Shown: piece after piece, positions 1-6,479 of the stretch
Position numbering within the stretch: position 1 is the stretch's first letter
Layout of the letters: each line of letters starts with the position of its first letter
Assembly (NCBI GenBank): GCA_964412685.1
Contig: CAYPPS010000015.1
Span: forward strand, 1 to 14,367
DNA length: 14,367 nucleotides
Direction of reading: 5' to 3'
DNA from: CAYPPS01 sp964412685
GTDB taxonomy: Bacteria > Patescibacteriota > Microgenomatia > PFEM01 > CAYPPS01
Translations under genes and position numbers: made by a program
Notes under the pieces: generated by a model
Databases searched by the model: none
Told to the model about the DNA's origin: nothing
What the model saw: only the letters and a program-made list of their open reading frames with translations

Positions 1-436
1 GGAAAAAAAGAACTCCCAGGAGACCAACAGCAGTTTTCTCAAAAAGCTCTTTGCCCAAGAAGTAGATGATTAAGATTAAACCGGCTAACCCCAAAGCACT
101 CGGCAAATTAAGAGCCAGGTCGATAGGGAGTCCTGACTTCTCCAGAAAACCGGTTAAAGCGTAGAAGAGATAGTGATAACGAATCGGTTCCCCGGCAAAG
201 ATGGGGTATTCCGGAGAGGGAAAATTATTGCCGAGAGAAAAAGAACGGATCAGGGGAATGTGGGCGGCAAAATCACTCCAAACTTTATCACTAATAATGA
301 ATTGCCCTTTTGAGTAGCTAAAAGTGTGACTCATTAGCCAATAAGAAAAGACGAAAGGAAAGCTAAAGAAAAATAGTTTTTTAAATCTAGTTTTGGCTAA
401 TTTTTTCCGCTGCTCTTTTACCCATTTGAATGGCAT
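1..436 (-). CDS. Polytopic membrane protein, probable GT-C type glycosyltransferase (N-terminal part only)
   Basis: An open frame of about 145 codons runs from an ATG at 436 to the left window edge, so the C-terminal part is missing. The N-terminus is basic (MPFKWVKEQRKK) and leads into a hydrophobic segment (about residues 21-38). A polar loop follows with the pattern SDFAAHIPLIRSF, then PIFAGEPIRYHYLFY, and a second hydrophobic segment (about 112-125). An acidic residue just after the first membrane span, followed by a Pro/Gly/Tyr-rich loop, is what GT-C lipid-linked-sugar glycosyltransferases look like, but the catalytic assignment is inference. The start overlaps the end of the upstream FAD enzyme gene by 50 bases, which suggests translational coupling. 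A GGGGGAT stretch precedes the ATG. An internal ATG at 334 is an alternative start, but it would remove most of the first span. Neighbouring an FAD sugar- or lipid-type oxidoreductase fits cell-envelope glycan work. Confidence 0.7.
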   Translation of the reverse strand, partial: MPFKWVKEQRKKLAKTRFKKLFFFSFPFVFSYWLMSHTFSYSKGQFIISDKVWSDFAAHIPLIRSFSLGNNFPSPEYPIFAGEPIRYHYLFYALTGFLEKSGLPIDLALNLPSALGLAGLILIIYFLGKELFEKTAVGLLGVLFF

Positions 437-1607
437 AATTAATCCCCCGATCATAAGGATAAATCAACTGCATGTTGGCGACAACCACTTTCCCTTTTTG
501 TTTTTCGAGTTTCTTTAAGTTTTGATAGTAAACAGGAGTAATGATTGGTTGAGCGTTGAGGTTTTTGAAAAGGAAACTGTCAATCAGGTTTTTTTCAAAA
601 TTAAACTTAGGATTTATCTTTTTGACAAAAGGAAGGAATTCTTTCCAAAGTTGCTCTTTTGTTTTTTTAAAGAAGGGATGGGTCTTGGGATAATAGCCGC
701 CTAAATAAAGAACGTTTTCTTGGTTGTAATTTTTCTTGTTGATGAAATTGGTTTGTTCGACGACGGCAATAAAAGGAAACTGTTTTTCATTGATATTCAA
801 CCAGTAAGTTTGGTCTTCAAAGAAGGGCTTTTTTAAAGTAAGGATTAAATTAATTGCTCCCAACATCTCCGGCCAAGCTTTGTCTTTGGAGAAAATTTGT
901 CCTGGGGTGGTAACCAAAACCGTGTCGAATTTTTTTAATTGATCGAATGATTTTATTTCCTTTTTCAGATAAATTTGACCACCTTGTTGTTTAATTTTTT
1001 GAACCAGAGTGTTAATTAGGGATTGAAAACCGCCTTCGAGATAGCCGAGGCGAGAACTTCTTTTTTTAATCCTGGCCCAAAACCAAGCGGCGGAGATCTG
1101 GTTGTAAAAGGAACCAAATTTGCCTTTCAAGAGTGGTTGCCACAAAACTTGGTCGGCTTTTTGACCGAAAAGAGTTTTTGAAAAAGTAGTCGCCTTCTGG
1201 TTTTTTAAACTTTGCCAGCTTAAAAAGATTTTTGTATAAACAGTGGCCAAGCCGACTCTCAAGCGATCAAAAATATTGAGAGGTGAAAATTTTAAAACCG
1301 AAACGGGCGAGTCAAATTGAAAGATTCTTCCTTGGTAAAAAATTGAAGACCTTGGCTTTTTGAAAAAAAGTTTTTCTTCCAGCCCCACCTCTTTTATTAG
1401 TTTTTGGGCGTCAAAGTCAGAGGTAAAAAGATGGTGAAAAAAGAACTCCAGGGGCCATCGCCAGCCTTTAGATTTAAACGAAGCTGATAAGCCGCCCAAA
1501 AAAGCTTCTTTTTCGAAGATGGTTACCGAGAGGCCTTTTTGGGTTAAGTAATAAGCGCTAGTTAATCCGGTAATTCCTCCGCCGATGACAGCGATTTTCT
1601 TTTTCAT
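387..1607 (-). CDS. FAD-dependent oxidoreductase, amine oxidase / protoporphyrinogen-oxidase-like fold
   Basis: The 406-residue protein opens with a dinucleotide-binding Rossmann motif (VIGGGITGLTSAYYL, residues 7-21) followed by an acidic residue ending the second strand (E32) and a GGL motif (38-40). This is the classic FAD-binding start of the amine oxidase superfamily. Near the C-terminus, YPYDRGINYAIQMGKRAA (about 383-400) matches the second FAD-contacting segment, in which the family usually has a Y-P-x-D-R-G type stretch. No signal peptide or membrane span is evident, so the protein is probably cytosolic or peripheral. Relatives include protoporphyrinogen oxidase, carotenoid desaturases and UDP-galactopyranose mutase. 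The substrate cannot be read from the sequence, and there is no haem or carotenoid gene nearby. The 3' end overlaps a probable glycosyltransferase, which makes a role in envelope glycan or lipid modification a reasonable guess. Confidence 0.85.
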   Translation of the reverse strand: MKKKIAVIGGGITGLTSAYYLTQKGLSVTIFEKEAFLGGLSASFKSKGWRWPLEFFFHHLFTSDFDAQKLIKEVGLEEKLFFKKPRSSIFYQGRIFQFDSPVSVLKFSPLNIFDRLRVGLATVYTKIFLSWQSLKNQKATTFSKTLFGQKADQVLWQPLLKGKFGSFYNQISAAWFWARIKKRSSRLGYLEGGFQSLINTLVQKIKQQGGQIYLKKEIKSFDQLKKFDTVLVTTPGQIFSKDKAWPEMLGAINLILTLKKPFFEDQTYWLNINEKQFPFIAVVEQTNFINKKNYNQENVLYLGGYYPKTHPFFKKTKEQLWKEFLPFVKKINPKFNFEKNLIDSFLFKNLNAQPIITPVYYQNLKKLEKQKGKVVVANMQLIYPYDRGINYAIQMGKRAAEKISQN

Positions 1608-1613
1608 TTCTCA

Positions 1614-1622
1614 ATTCTAACA
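1614..1622 (-). promoter_or_regulatory. Extended -10 promoter for the FAD oxidoreductase, predicted leaderless
   Basis: Read on the minus strand, TGTTAGAAT (TG-n-TAGAAT) ends 6 bases before the ATG at 1607. A normal spacing would put the transcription start on the A of the ATG itself. There is no recognisable -35 hexamer, as expected for an extended -10 site. It lies in the 28-base gap after the Thr-Pro protein gene. The call rests on motif and position only. Confidence 0.4.
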
Positions 1623-1635
1623 TCTGCGGGTTAAT

Positions 1636-2474
1636 CTAGAGCAGTAAAAGTAGGAGAGAAGTGAAAATTAACAAAAGCCCGCCTCCGGCAGCGCCAAGGG
1701 TTGGCAGAGCCATCCCGGCTTGTTCAAGAGTTATCGGTGTTGGAGTAGGCCCTTCGGGTGTTGGGGTTGAAGTTACTCCTGGAGGGAGAGTAGGAGTGGG
1801 TGTGGGACTGTTAGTTAAAGTGGGTGTGGGCGTAGGAGAACTGGTTGGAGCGGGAGTATTGCTTGGTTGGGGACAAACACAATCACTTTCTTGAGGACAG
1901 TCATTATTAACACACAAGTTTTTGTCTTCTGTCTCGATGAACTGGCAAGTTAAGTTGCTGGGGCAATCATCATTGGTTTCACAAGCCTCCCAACATTCTG
2001 GGGTTTGAGTTGGGGTNNNNNNNNNNNNNNNNNNNNNNNNNNNNNNNNNNNNNNNNNNNNNNNNNNNNNNNNNNNNNNNNNNNNNNNNNNNNNNNNNNNN
2101 NNNNNNNNNNNNNNNNGGCAATCATCATTGGTTTCACAAGCCTCCCAACATTCTGGGGTTTGAGTTGGGGTGGGAGTAGGAGTGAGGGTAGGTGTGGGAG
2201 TAGGAGTTGGAGAAACGCTGGGGATATTGAAACTGAGCTGACAACTGGTAACCGGTTCGCTTTCGAAAACCTCTGGTTGTTTAGCTATTTCTTTTATTTC
2301 TTCTTTGGGAGTGGGGCTGGTTTCTTGGTCTTGATTGATTCCTGTTTGGATTGAAGGGGCTTCCGGTTTGCTGGTCAAAAAAGCCGGCCTTAAAATGATG
2401 ATTGCTCCCAGGCTGATGAGAACCAGGGTGCTAAATCCTAATAAAATTAGCGTCCAGTTTTCTTTTAGTTTCAT
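1636..2474 (-). CDS. Cys-rich, Thr-Pro-rich membrane-anchored surface protein, interrupted by an assembly gap
   Basis: As given, the frame from ATG 2474 is broken at a run of 100 N. If the N and one of two identical 55-base flanks are removed, a single frame of 227 residues results, ending at the TAA at 1636. That protein has an N-terminal membrane span (about residues 8-28), an acidic linker, a first Thr-Pro repeat tract (about 89-107), and a compact cysteine module. In the merged numbering, cysteines sit at 78, 109, 113, 119, 125, 136, 141, 147 and 149. A second Thr-Pro tract (about 153-196) follows, and then a C-terminal hydrophobic segment (206-227) preceded by LPTLG, which only loosely resembles a sortase motif. 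The disulphide-style module between Pro-rich stalks suggests an extracellular protein. Its function is unknown. It starts 4 bases after the preceding gene and is the last gene of the PilN/PilO operon. The short motif C-x-L-x-F at residue 78 recurs in the neighbour at 2479-3168, which hints at common ancestry. Confidence 0.75.
1962..2171. repeat. Identical 55-base direct repeat flanking the N run (probable unmerged contig overlap)
   Basis: Positions 1962-2016 and 2117-2171 are identical over 55 bases and lie exactly against both sides of the 100 N. Both copies encode the same residues (TPTQTPECWEACETNDDC, minus strand). Two contig ends sharing one k-mer-sized overlap would produce this pattern. 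A true tandem duplication of the module is the alternative. Confidence 0.9.
2017..2116. other. Assembly gap, exactly 100 N
   Basis: A run of exactly 100 N is the conventional filler for a gap of unknown size. It falls in the coding sequence of the Cys-rich Thr-Pro protein, in low-complexity DNA that is hard to assemble. The real distance is probably negative, meaning the flanks overlap. Confidence 0.98.
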
Positions 2475-2478
2475 TTTT

Positions 2479-3168
2479 TTAGTACCAGGTTAGACTATTA
2501 GAATCAAAGATCATTGCTCCAATGGAAAACTCTCCTGTTTGGGGGAGAGAATAGTCGACATAATAATAATCGCCTTCTTTATTGGTAGTCTCGCACCAAT
2601 TGTCAGCCAAAGTTAGGTTAGTCCCCTGGCACCAACTGTTATTGGCGGTTTGATTAACCTGGAAGCGAGCTTTGCTGATTTGTTCACTGTAACTACCGTT
2701 GACCAGCAATCGGATTTGATCGTCAATTTTGAGTTGGGAAAAATCAGTGATTTCTTGTCCCTCTGAATCAGTTATTTTAACCACTAAACAAACAGGGGCT
2801 CCAACGACGGTAAATTCTAGACTGCATGGTTCTTGACCGTCTCCTTCAGTCGAGTAGATTTCCGGAACGACGCCTTTTTCAAGAGAGCTGTTTTTGGATT
2901 GAGGGGCAACTTTCATTTTTTCTTGATCGGTGTCGGTAATAATAGAAGGATTTAATCGGGGACCGAGAAACTGTTGGCCAGCTAAAAAACTGAGGCTCAG
3001 AAAAAAGATTCCCAGAAAACCCATTATTAATTTGGGAGCAAAATTGGGCAAACGGCTTTTTTTAATTACCGGTTCTTGAGCGACGGCTTGATTGACGGGT
3101 TCAGTCGATTGTGGTTTTTCCAAGCTACCGATTTCAATTCTTTCTTCCGTTTCGGGCAGATCCTTCAT
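2479..3168 (-). CDS. Single-pass membrane protein with Cys-containing Ig-like extracellular domain
   Basis: I do not recognise a named family in this 229-residue protein. It has an acidic, Gln/Glu-rich cytoplasmic N-terminus (1-40) with a basic stop just before a membrane span (about 46-64). A Ser-rich linker follows, then a beta-rich C-terminal domain (about 113-229) with cysteines at 115, 127, 180 and 192, which could form two disulphides outside the cell. The strand pattern (CSLEFTVVG, VCLVVKITD, YYYVDYSLP, GEFSIGAMIF) suggests an Ig-like sandwich. The ATG directly abuts the stop of the upstream gene (TAAATG) and has no ribosome binding site, so translation is probably coupled. The motif C-x-L-x-F resembles that in the next gene of the operon. 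The family call is inference. Confidence 0.8.
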   Translation of the reverse strand: MKDLPETEERIEIGSLEKPQSTEPVNQAVAQEPVIKKSRLPNFAPKLIMGFLGIFFLSLSFLAGQQFLGPRLNPSIITDTDQEKMKVAPQSKNSSLEKGVVPEIYSTEGDGQEPCSLEFTVVGAPVCLVVKITDSEGQEITDFSQLKIDDQIRLLVNGSYSEQISKARFQVNQTANNSWCQGTNLTLADNWCETTNKEGDYYYVDYSLPQTGEFSIGAMIFDSNSLTWY

Positions 3169-4524
3169 TTAAATTAAAAACAATTTTCTCCCGGCCCAGG
3201 AAACAGTAATTAAACTTAAGCCGAGGCTAATTAGAATTAAAGTGGGAGCGAAGACTCCGCCCTCGGGAACGCCACTGGCGGTTGAGGGCATACTGGAACG
3301 AGTGGCAATCGTGGTAGGAGTTGGAGTTGGGGTTAGAGTTGGAGTTGGAGTGGCAGAAGGACTGGTTTCTGCTGATGGAGTCGAGGTTAAGGCGGGCAAG
3401 GAACTCGCGCCTTGAGCCAAGACGGTGAAAGTTTTACTTTGAGTAGTTCCGTCAGTTAAAGAGACGGTGATAGTGTGTTCTCCGGGCTCTAAATCTCCTG
3501 GCGGTTCCCAGGACCAATTGCCGCTTTCGTCAACTTGGATGGTGCCGCTGTAAATGGGATCCGATTCGATCGTTATTGTTAGAGTTTGATTGGTGGGAGC
3601 GGTTCCCAAAAATTCTGGTCTTTGAGCGTTCAATTCTTCCCCTTGGCTTGGATTGATAATGATTAATTGTGTTTGATCACCATTAATAATCTCGTCTTCA
3701 GGCGTTGGAAGCAGAGGTGGATTTTCCTCGTTCTGGCCTTGATTGTTTCCAGCAGGAATTGGGTTCTCCCCGGTCGTGCGGAAGTCATGGTTGGTTCCTA
3801 ATTTAATGGTTGGTAAAGGATTGTCGTTGCTGGTGGTGGCAATGGCGGTGGCGAAACCTTTGCTAGCGGCTTGAACAAAAATGTCTTCGATGGAAGCGTC
3901 TTTGTCGTAAGTCGCAAAATCGGTTAAGTCTTCTGATCGGGCGGTGTTCAAGGGAATGACCCAATTGCCGGAAGATTTAGTGATTGTCGACAAAGGAGTG
4001 GCGCCGTTTAAGGAAAGATAAACAATCGCTCCTTCAACTGGATTATTGACCTGATCGATAACGTTACCATAAGCAACATCACTGGCGGGGTCGGCTTGGG
4101 CAAGTGTTGGGGCGGTCGTTATTTCGAAAGGTTGGCCGTTATTGTCGAAGACGCTCTTCCCGCTGCCAATCTTAAACAAATAATCAGTTGTGGGGGTCAA
4201 TCCCTTAACTGTGACATGGTGGCCTTGATAATCGATCACTTTGCCGCTTAATTGATCACGATCATCTTTGGCTAATTGATCAAAATTATTGTCGGTTGAA
4301 TAACGAAGGAAGCCAGACGTGGCTTCGTCAGTGATCCAAGAAACAGAAAAACTGTTATCGGTGATATTTGTAATTTTGACCTGTTTTGGCTTACTTTCCG
4401 GGGAGGCACGGAGAAGCCAACTTGAGCTTTGTTGGACAAAATAAACACCCACGGCCAATCCAACCAGTAAAACCAACAAACCCACTAAGGTAGGTATTTT
4501 TATTTGCTTAAACTTAAGCTTCAT
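3169..4524 (-). CDS. Surface protein with fibronectin-III-like, carboxypeptidase-regulatory-like and Ig-like domains
   Basis: The 451-residue protein begins with a signal or anchor segment (residues 11-30). A fibronectin III or phosphatase-N-terminal-like domain follows (about 45-140), with SVSWITDEATSGFLRYS and LTPTTDYLFKI as typical strands. Next comes a carboxypeptidase-regulatory-like beta domain (about 151-240; YGNVIDQVNNPVEGAIVYL and SGNWVIPL) and an Ig-like repeat (about 290-370; GTIQVDESGNWSWEPPGDL and LEPGEHTITVSLTDG). A Ser/Thr-Pro stalk (about 375-410) leads to a C-terminal hydrophobic segment with a basic residue near its end (about 425-451). That tail resembles a cell-wall or membrane sorting tail, but no true LPxTG is present. 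It probably works outside the cell in adhesion or as a pilus-associated component. The start overlaps the previous stop as ATGA, and AGAGGAAGA just upstream is one of the few ribosome-binding-site-like sequences in this window. Confidence 0.82.
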   Translation of the reverse strand: MKLKFKQIKIPTLVGLLVLLVGLAVGVYFVQQSSSWLLRASPESKPKQVKITNITDNSFSVSWITDEATSGFLRYSTDNNFDQLAKDDRDQLSGKVIDYQGHHVTVKGLTPTTDYLFKIGSGKSVFDNNGQPFEITTAPTLAQADPASDVAYGNVIDQVNNPVEGAIVYLSLNGATPLSTITKSSGNWVIPLNTARSEDLTDFATYDKDASIEDIFVQAASKGFATAIATTSNDNPLPTIKLGTNHDFRTTGENPIPAGNNQGQNEENPPLLPTPEDEIINGDQTQLIIINPSQGEELNAQRPEFLGTAPTNQTLTITIESDPIYSGTIQVDESGNWSWEPPGDLEPGEHTITVSLTDGTTQSKTFTVLAQGASSLPALTSTPSAETSPSATPTPTLTPTPTPTTIATRSSMPSTASGVPEGGVFAPTLILISLGLSLITVSWAGRKLFLI

Positions 4525-4847
4525 TCTTCCTCTATAGTTATTAAGCTATCACTTTCACCATCGGTCTGACTAGAGTCAGTTGCTTCGGGAACGGGAGTGA
4601 CAGGAGAGGCGAGAAGAATAGCCAGTTCTTCTTTAGAAGGAGCAACTTTTTCTTCGAGTAAACCGAAGACTTGAGAGTCGATTTTGGCGCTTAGGGGACG
4701 CATTTGAATTTGAGTTGGTTGAGGGATAGTGGTCTTTTTGCTGGTGCGAAAAGTTTCCAAAGCAATCCAAAGAAAAACAGTTACCGTGGTAATGATAGCG
4801 ATTAAAAACAAATTTTTACTAATAGAAAGTTTTTGGTTAGAGACCAT
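4521..4847 (-). CDS. Small one-pass membrane protein following pilO-like gene
   Basis: Starting at the ATG at 4847, this is a 108-residue protein with one membrane span (about residues 12-31). An amphipathic stretch follows (SAKIDSQVFGLLEEKV), then an acidic Ser/Glu-rich tail. A GTG at 4856 could also start the frame, but AGGTGATC, an 8-base match to the 16S 3' tail, lies directly before the ATG and covers the GTG, so I prefer the ATG. It overlaps the PilO-like gene by 11 bases and the surface-protein gene by 4. By position it could be the PilP-like partner of a PilN/PilO inner-membrane complex, but I see no lipobox and no PilP sequence signature. Its function is unassigned. Confidence 0.75.
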   Translation of the reverse strand: MVSNQKLSISKNLFLIAIITTVTVFLWIALETFRTSKKTTIPQPTQIQMRPLSAKIDSQVFGLLEEKVAPSKEELAILLASPVTPVPEATDSSQTDGESDSLITIEEE

Positions 4848-5481
4848 CTTGATCACCTTTGGTTTCTTTTAAATAAAAAGCTTTACCTTGAACAGAGAGG
4901 CTTAATGTGGCCTCTTTTTCTTTGCTTTGGTTTTTTTGAAAGGCAAACTTTTCCGTTTTGATTAAACGCCTTAATTTGGGGAAAAGTCTAAGTAGTTCTT
5001 TGAGGCGGGAATACTCTCCTTGGGCGACGAAAGTAAATTTTACTTCTTGAATTTGATTGCTTTCTTGGCCCCAAAGGTCAATCTCGCTGAACTTAAGATC
5101 TATTATTTCCACTTGGGCTTGTCGGGCAAGAAATTCCAGTTGTTGAGCAAGCAAACTAAATTGACTTTCTTGGGGAAGGGTTTGGTCTAGTAAATAAACT
5201 CTACTGCTCATGAGATTATATTGTTCTTGAGCTTGGGCCAAAGTGTTAATCTTTGCCTCTAAAGCTTGAACGACCTGTTTTTGGTCATCGATCTTTTTGA
5301 ATAAACCTGCGATCGTGTTTGCGGTTGGCTTGAGAGCAAAGAAAGCAAAGAAAGAGATGGTGATTAGGGTTAAAACTGCCCCACCGTAGACCCGACTTTT
5401 CTTTTTCTTGTAAAAACGAGCCAGGTTATCAACGAAATAGTGGCGGTAATTGGCGTAGTTCTTTTGTCCGATTTTGGCCAT
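4837..5481 (-). CDS. pilO: PilO-like type IV pilus / type II secretion inner-membrane protein
   Basis: The 214-residue protein has a basic cytoplasmic N-terminus, one membrane span (about residues 32-50), a coiled-coil stretch (about 58-95; KKIDDQKQVVQALEAKINTL) and a C-terminal alpha/beta domain (about 105-205). FSLLAQQLEFLARQAQVEI and FTFVAQGEYSRLKELLRLF in that domain match the ferredoxin-like fold of PilO proteins. In type IV pilus systems PilO pairs with PilN across the inner membrane and links the cytoplasmic ATPase platform to the outer parts of the machine. The gene starts 2 bases after the PilN-like stop, which supports the pairing. Sequence identity across this family is low, so the call rests mainly on architecture and order. 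The symbol is by analogy. Confidence 0.72.
   Translation of the reverse strand: MAKIGQKNYANYRHYFVDNLARFYKKKKSRVYGGAVLTLITISFFAFFALKPTANTIAGLFKKIDDQKQVVQALEAKINTLAQAQEQYNLMSSRVYLLDQTLPQESQFSLLAQQLEFLARQAQVEIIDLKFSEIDLWGQESNQIQEVKFTFVAQGEYSRLKELLRLFPKLRRLIKTEKFAFQKNQSKEKEATLSLSVQGKAFYLKETKGDQDGL
4851..4858 (-). promoter_or_regulatory. Strong Shine-Dalgarno site deciding the start at 4847
   Basis: AGGTGATC on the minus strand matches the complement of the usual bacterial 16S 3' end over eight bases. Its GGTG core lies 6 bases before the ATG. It sits within the last codons of the PilO-like gene. It stands out because most genes here lack such a site. Confidence 0.6.
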
Positions 5482-5483
5482 GG

Positions 5484-6041
5484 TTATTTTTCTTGTTTTG
5501 GGTTTGTTGTTTCCCAGTTAAGGCTGAAATTAACTAATTGACTTTTGTCTTCACTGTTAAGCTCAGAGAGACGAATCTGATTAAAATTAGGATGATTTTC
5601 CAGATTAGCAATCAAGGTTTGAATTCCACTAGTTTCCAAGGCTTGGGCTCGTAGACTGACTTTATCGGAAGTGACATTGAGGAGATCGAGACTGACATTT
5701 ACCGGAGTGATTCCACTTAGTTCGAAGAGAACTTGGTTCAGTGTGTCTCGTTCTTGTTCGAGAGTGTTAATTTGATTGACTCGTTCTTGTAAGAAACGGA
5801 ATTGATTTTCAAATTCACCCGAAGCGTCGATCATCGCTTGATATTGAGCTATTTCTTCGTTTAAGTCAGTTAAGTCCCGATCTAGCTTGAAACGCGAGAG
5901 AAGAGCCAGAATGACGATTAGTTCGGTAAAGACGATGACGTATCGACCAGTGTTCAAGGCCCACTTTAAGAGCTTGCCTAAAGTTGATCTTTCCCAATCT
6001 TCTTGAGGCAAAAATTCAATCTGAGATTTTCGGGCAGCCAT
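5484..6041 (-). CDS. pilN: PilN-like type IV pilus assembly protein
   Basis: This 185-residue protein starts with a short cytoplasmic tail containing IEFLPQEDW, which corresponds to the PilN I-N-L-L-P type motif that contacts PilM. A membrane span (about residues 32-49), a coiled coil (about 52-105) and a small C-terminal domain (about 110-178) follow, with VSLDLLNVTSDKVSLRAQA and IQTLIANLENHPNFNQIRL typical of PilN. It is the first gene of the operon and lies directly behind a good promoter. No pilM or pilus ATPase is present in the window, so the rest of the machine must be elsewhere. Members of this family also act in type II secretion. The assignment is by motif and architecture. Confidence 0.78.
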   Translation of the reverse strand: MAARKSQIEFLPQEDWERSTLGKLLKWALNTGRYVIVFTELIVILALLSRFKLDRDLTDLNEEIAQYQAMIDASGEFENQFRFLQERVNQINTLEQERDTLNQVLFELSGITPVNVSLDLLNVTSDKVSLRAQALETSGIQTLIANLENHPNFNQIRLSELNSEDKSQLVNFSLNWETTNPKQEK

Positions 6042-6050
6042 CCTGAAAAT

Positions 6051-6079
6051 AGTATAGGTAGGAAAAGGGAGATTGTAAA
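6051..6079 (-). promoter_or_regulatory. Sigma-70-type promoter of the pilN operon
   Basis: On the minus strand TTTACA (6079-6074), a 17-base spacer and TATACT (6056-6051) form a near-consensus promoter in the 44-base gap between rpsT and the PilN-like gene. The expected start, at about 6044, lies only 3 bases before the ATG, so the transcript would be nearly leaderless. Confidence 0.65.
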
Positions 6080-6085
6080 GTTTTG

Positions 6086-6397
6086 TTAGTCTTTTTTAGA
6101 TCGACTGGTTTTGGTTTTTTTGCCTGGTTTGGATTTAGTTAGAACGGTTTTATTTTGTGAAGAAGTGAGCAATAATTTGCCCAAACGTGACTTAAGTCGG
6201 TCAGCTTTTTTGCGGTGAATATATTTCTTTTTTGCTGCTCGATCCAAGCTTTGATAAGCCCCTTTCAGATTATCGACTGAAGGTGATCGACGCATTTCTT
6301 TAAGACTTGATTTCAGTTTCTTTTTGATTTTTAAATTAACCAAAGTTCGTCTTCGATCTCGTCTTAATGCTTTCTTGGCTGATTGAGTAACTGGCAT
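6086..6397 (-). CDS. rpsT: 30S ribosomal protein S20
   Basis: This is a small, very basic protein of 103 residues with the S20 pattern: SAKKALRRDRRRTLVNLKIK near the N-terminus, and AYQSLDRAAKKKYIHRKKADRLKSRL, cited here as two halves AYQSLDRAAKK and KYIHRKKADRLKSRL, in the C-terminal helix. S20 binds 16S rRNA early in assembly of the small subunit. The usual length is near 87 residues. The extra part is a Lys/Ser/Thr-rich tail after LGKLLL (about 80-103), probably disordered and RNA-binding. The gene diverges from murJ and has its own promoter. No Shine-Dalgarno sequence precedes the ATG. Confidence 0.92.
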   Translation of the reverse strand: MPVTQSAKKALRRDRRRTLVNLKIKKKLKSSLKEMRRSPSVDNLKGAYQSLDRAAKKKYIHRKKADRLKSRLGKLLLTSSQNKTVLTKSKPGKKTKTSRSKKD

Positions 6398-6425
6398 TTT
6401 TTCTTAAAATTAGTTAAATTATCTC

Positions 6426-6454
6426 TTGGTAAAGGGATTCTATCAGGCTATAAT
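6426..6454 (+). promoter_or_regulatory. Promoter of murJ
   Basis: TTGGTA (6426-6431), a 17-base spacer and a perfect TATAAT (6449-6454) form a strong sigma-70-type promoter. The expected start is near 6461, 19 bases before the ATG at 6480. It shares DNA with the rpsT promoter on the other strand. Confidence 0.7.
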
Positions 6455-6465
6455 TGGTTAATCAA
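6437..6465 (-). promoter_or_regulatory. Promoter of rpsT
   Basis: On the minus strand TTGATT (6465-6460), a 17-base spacer and TAGAAT (6442-6437) are correctly placed. The expected start is near 6430, giving a leader of about 33 bases to the ATG at 6397. It overlaps the oppositely directed murJ promoter, so the two may interfere with each other. Confidence 0.55.
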
Positions 6466-6473
6466 GTTTGATT
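6460..6473. repeat. Perfect inverted repeat at the murJ transcription start / rpsT -35
   Basis: AATCAA-GT-TTGATT is a perfect 6-2-6 palindrome. It covers the predicted murJ start point and coincides with the -35 hexamer of the rpsT promoter on the other strand, so a protein bound here could act on both genes. It may also be chance in AT-rich DNA. No second copy was noticed in the window. Confidence 0.35.
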
Positions 6474-6479
6474 GGCTCA

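Noticed and set aside
2171..2215. G-rich tract on the plus strand as a G-quadruplex
   Set aside because: It consists mostly of GG and GGG runs explained by Thr-Pro codons on the other strand. There are not four regular runs of three or more G.
1661..2354. Open frames on the plus strand opposite the Thr-Pro proteins
   Set aside because: They are the complement of Thr-Pro repeat codons (Gly/Val-rich) and include the N run. They are shadows of the minus-strand gene.
2530..2560. LPQTG motif in the 229-residue protein as a sortase signal
   Set aside because: It is only about 20 residues from the C-terminus and is followed by neither a hydrophobic span nor a basic tail. It fits a beta strand of the Ig-like domain.
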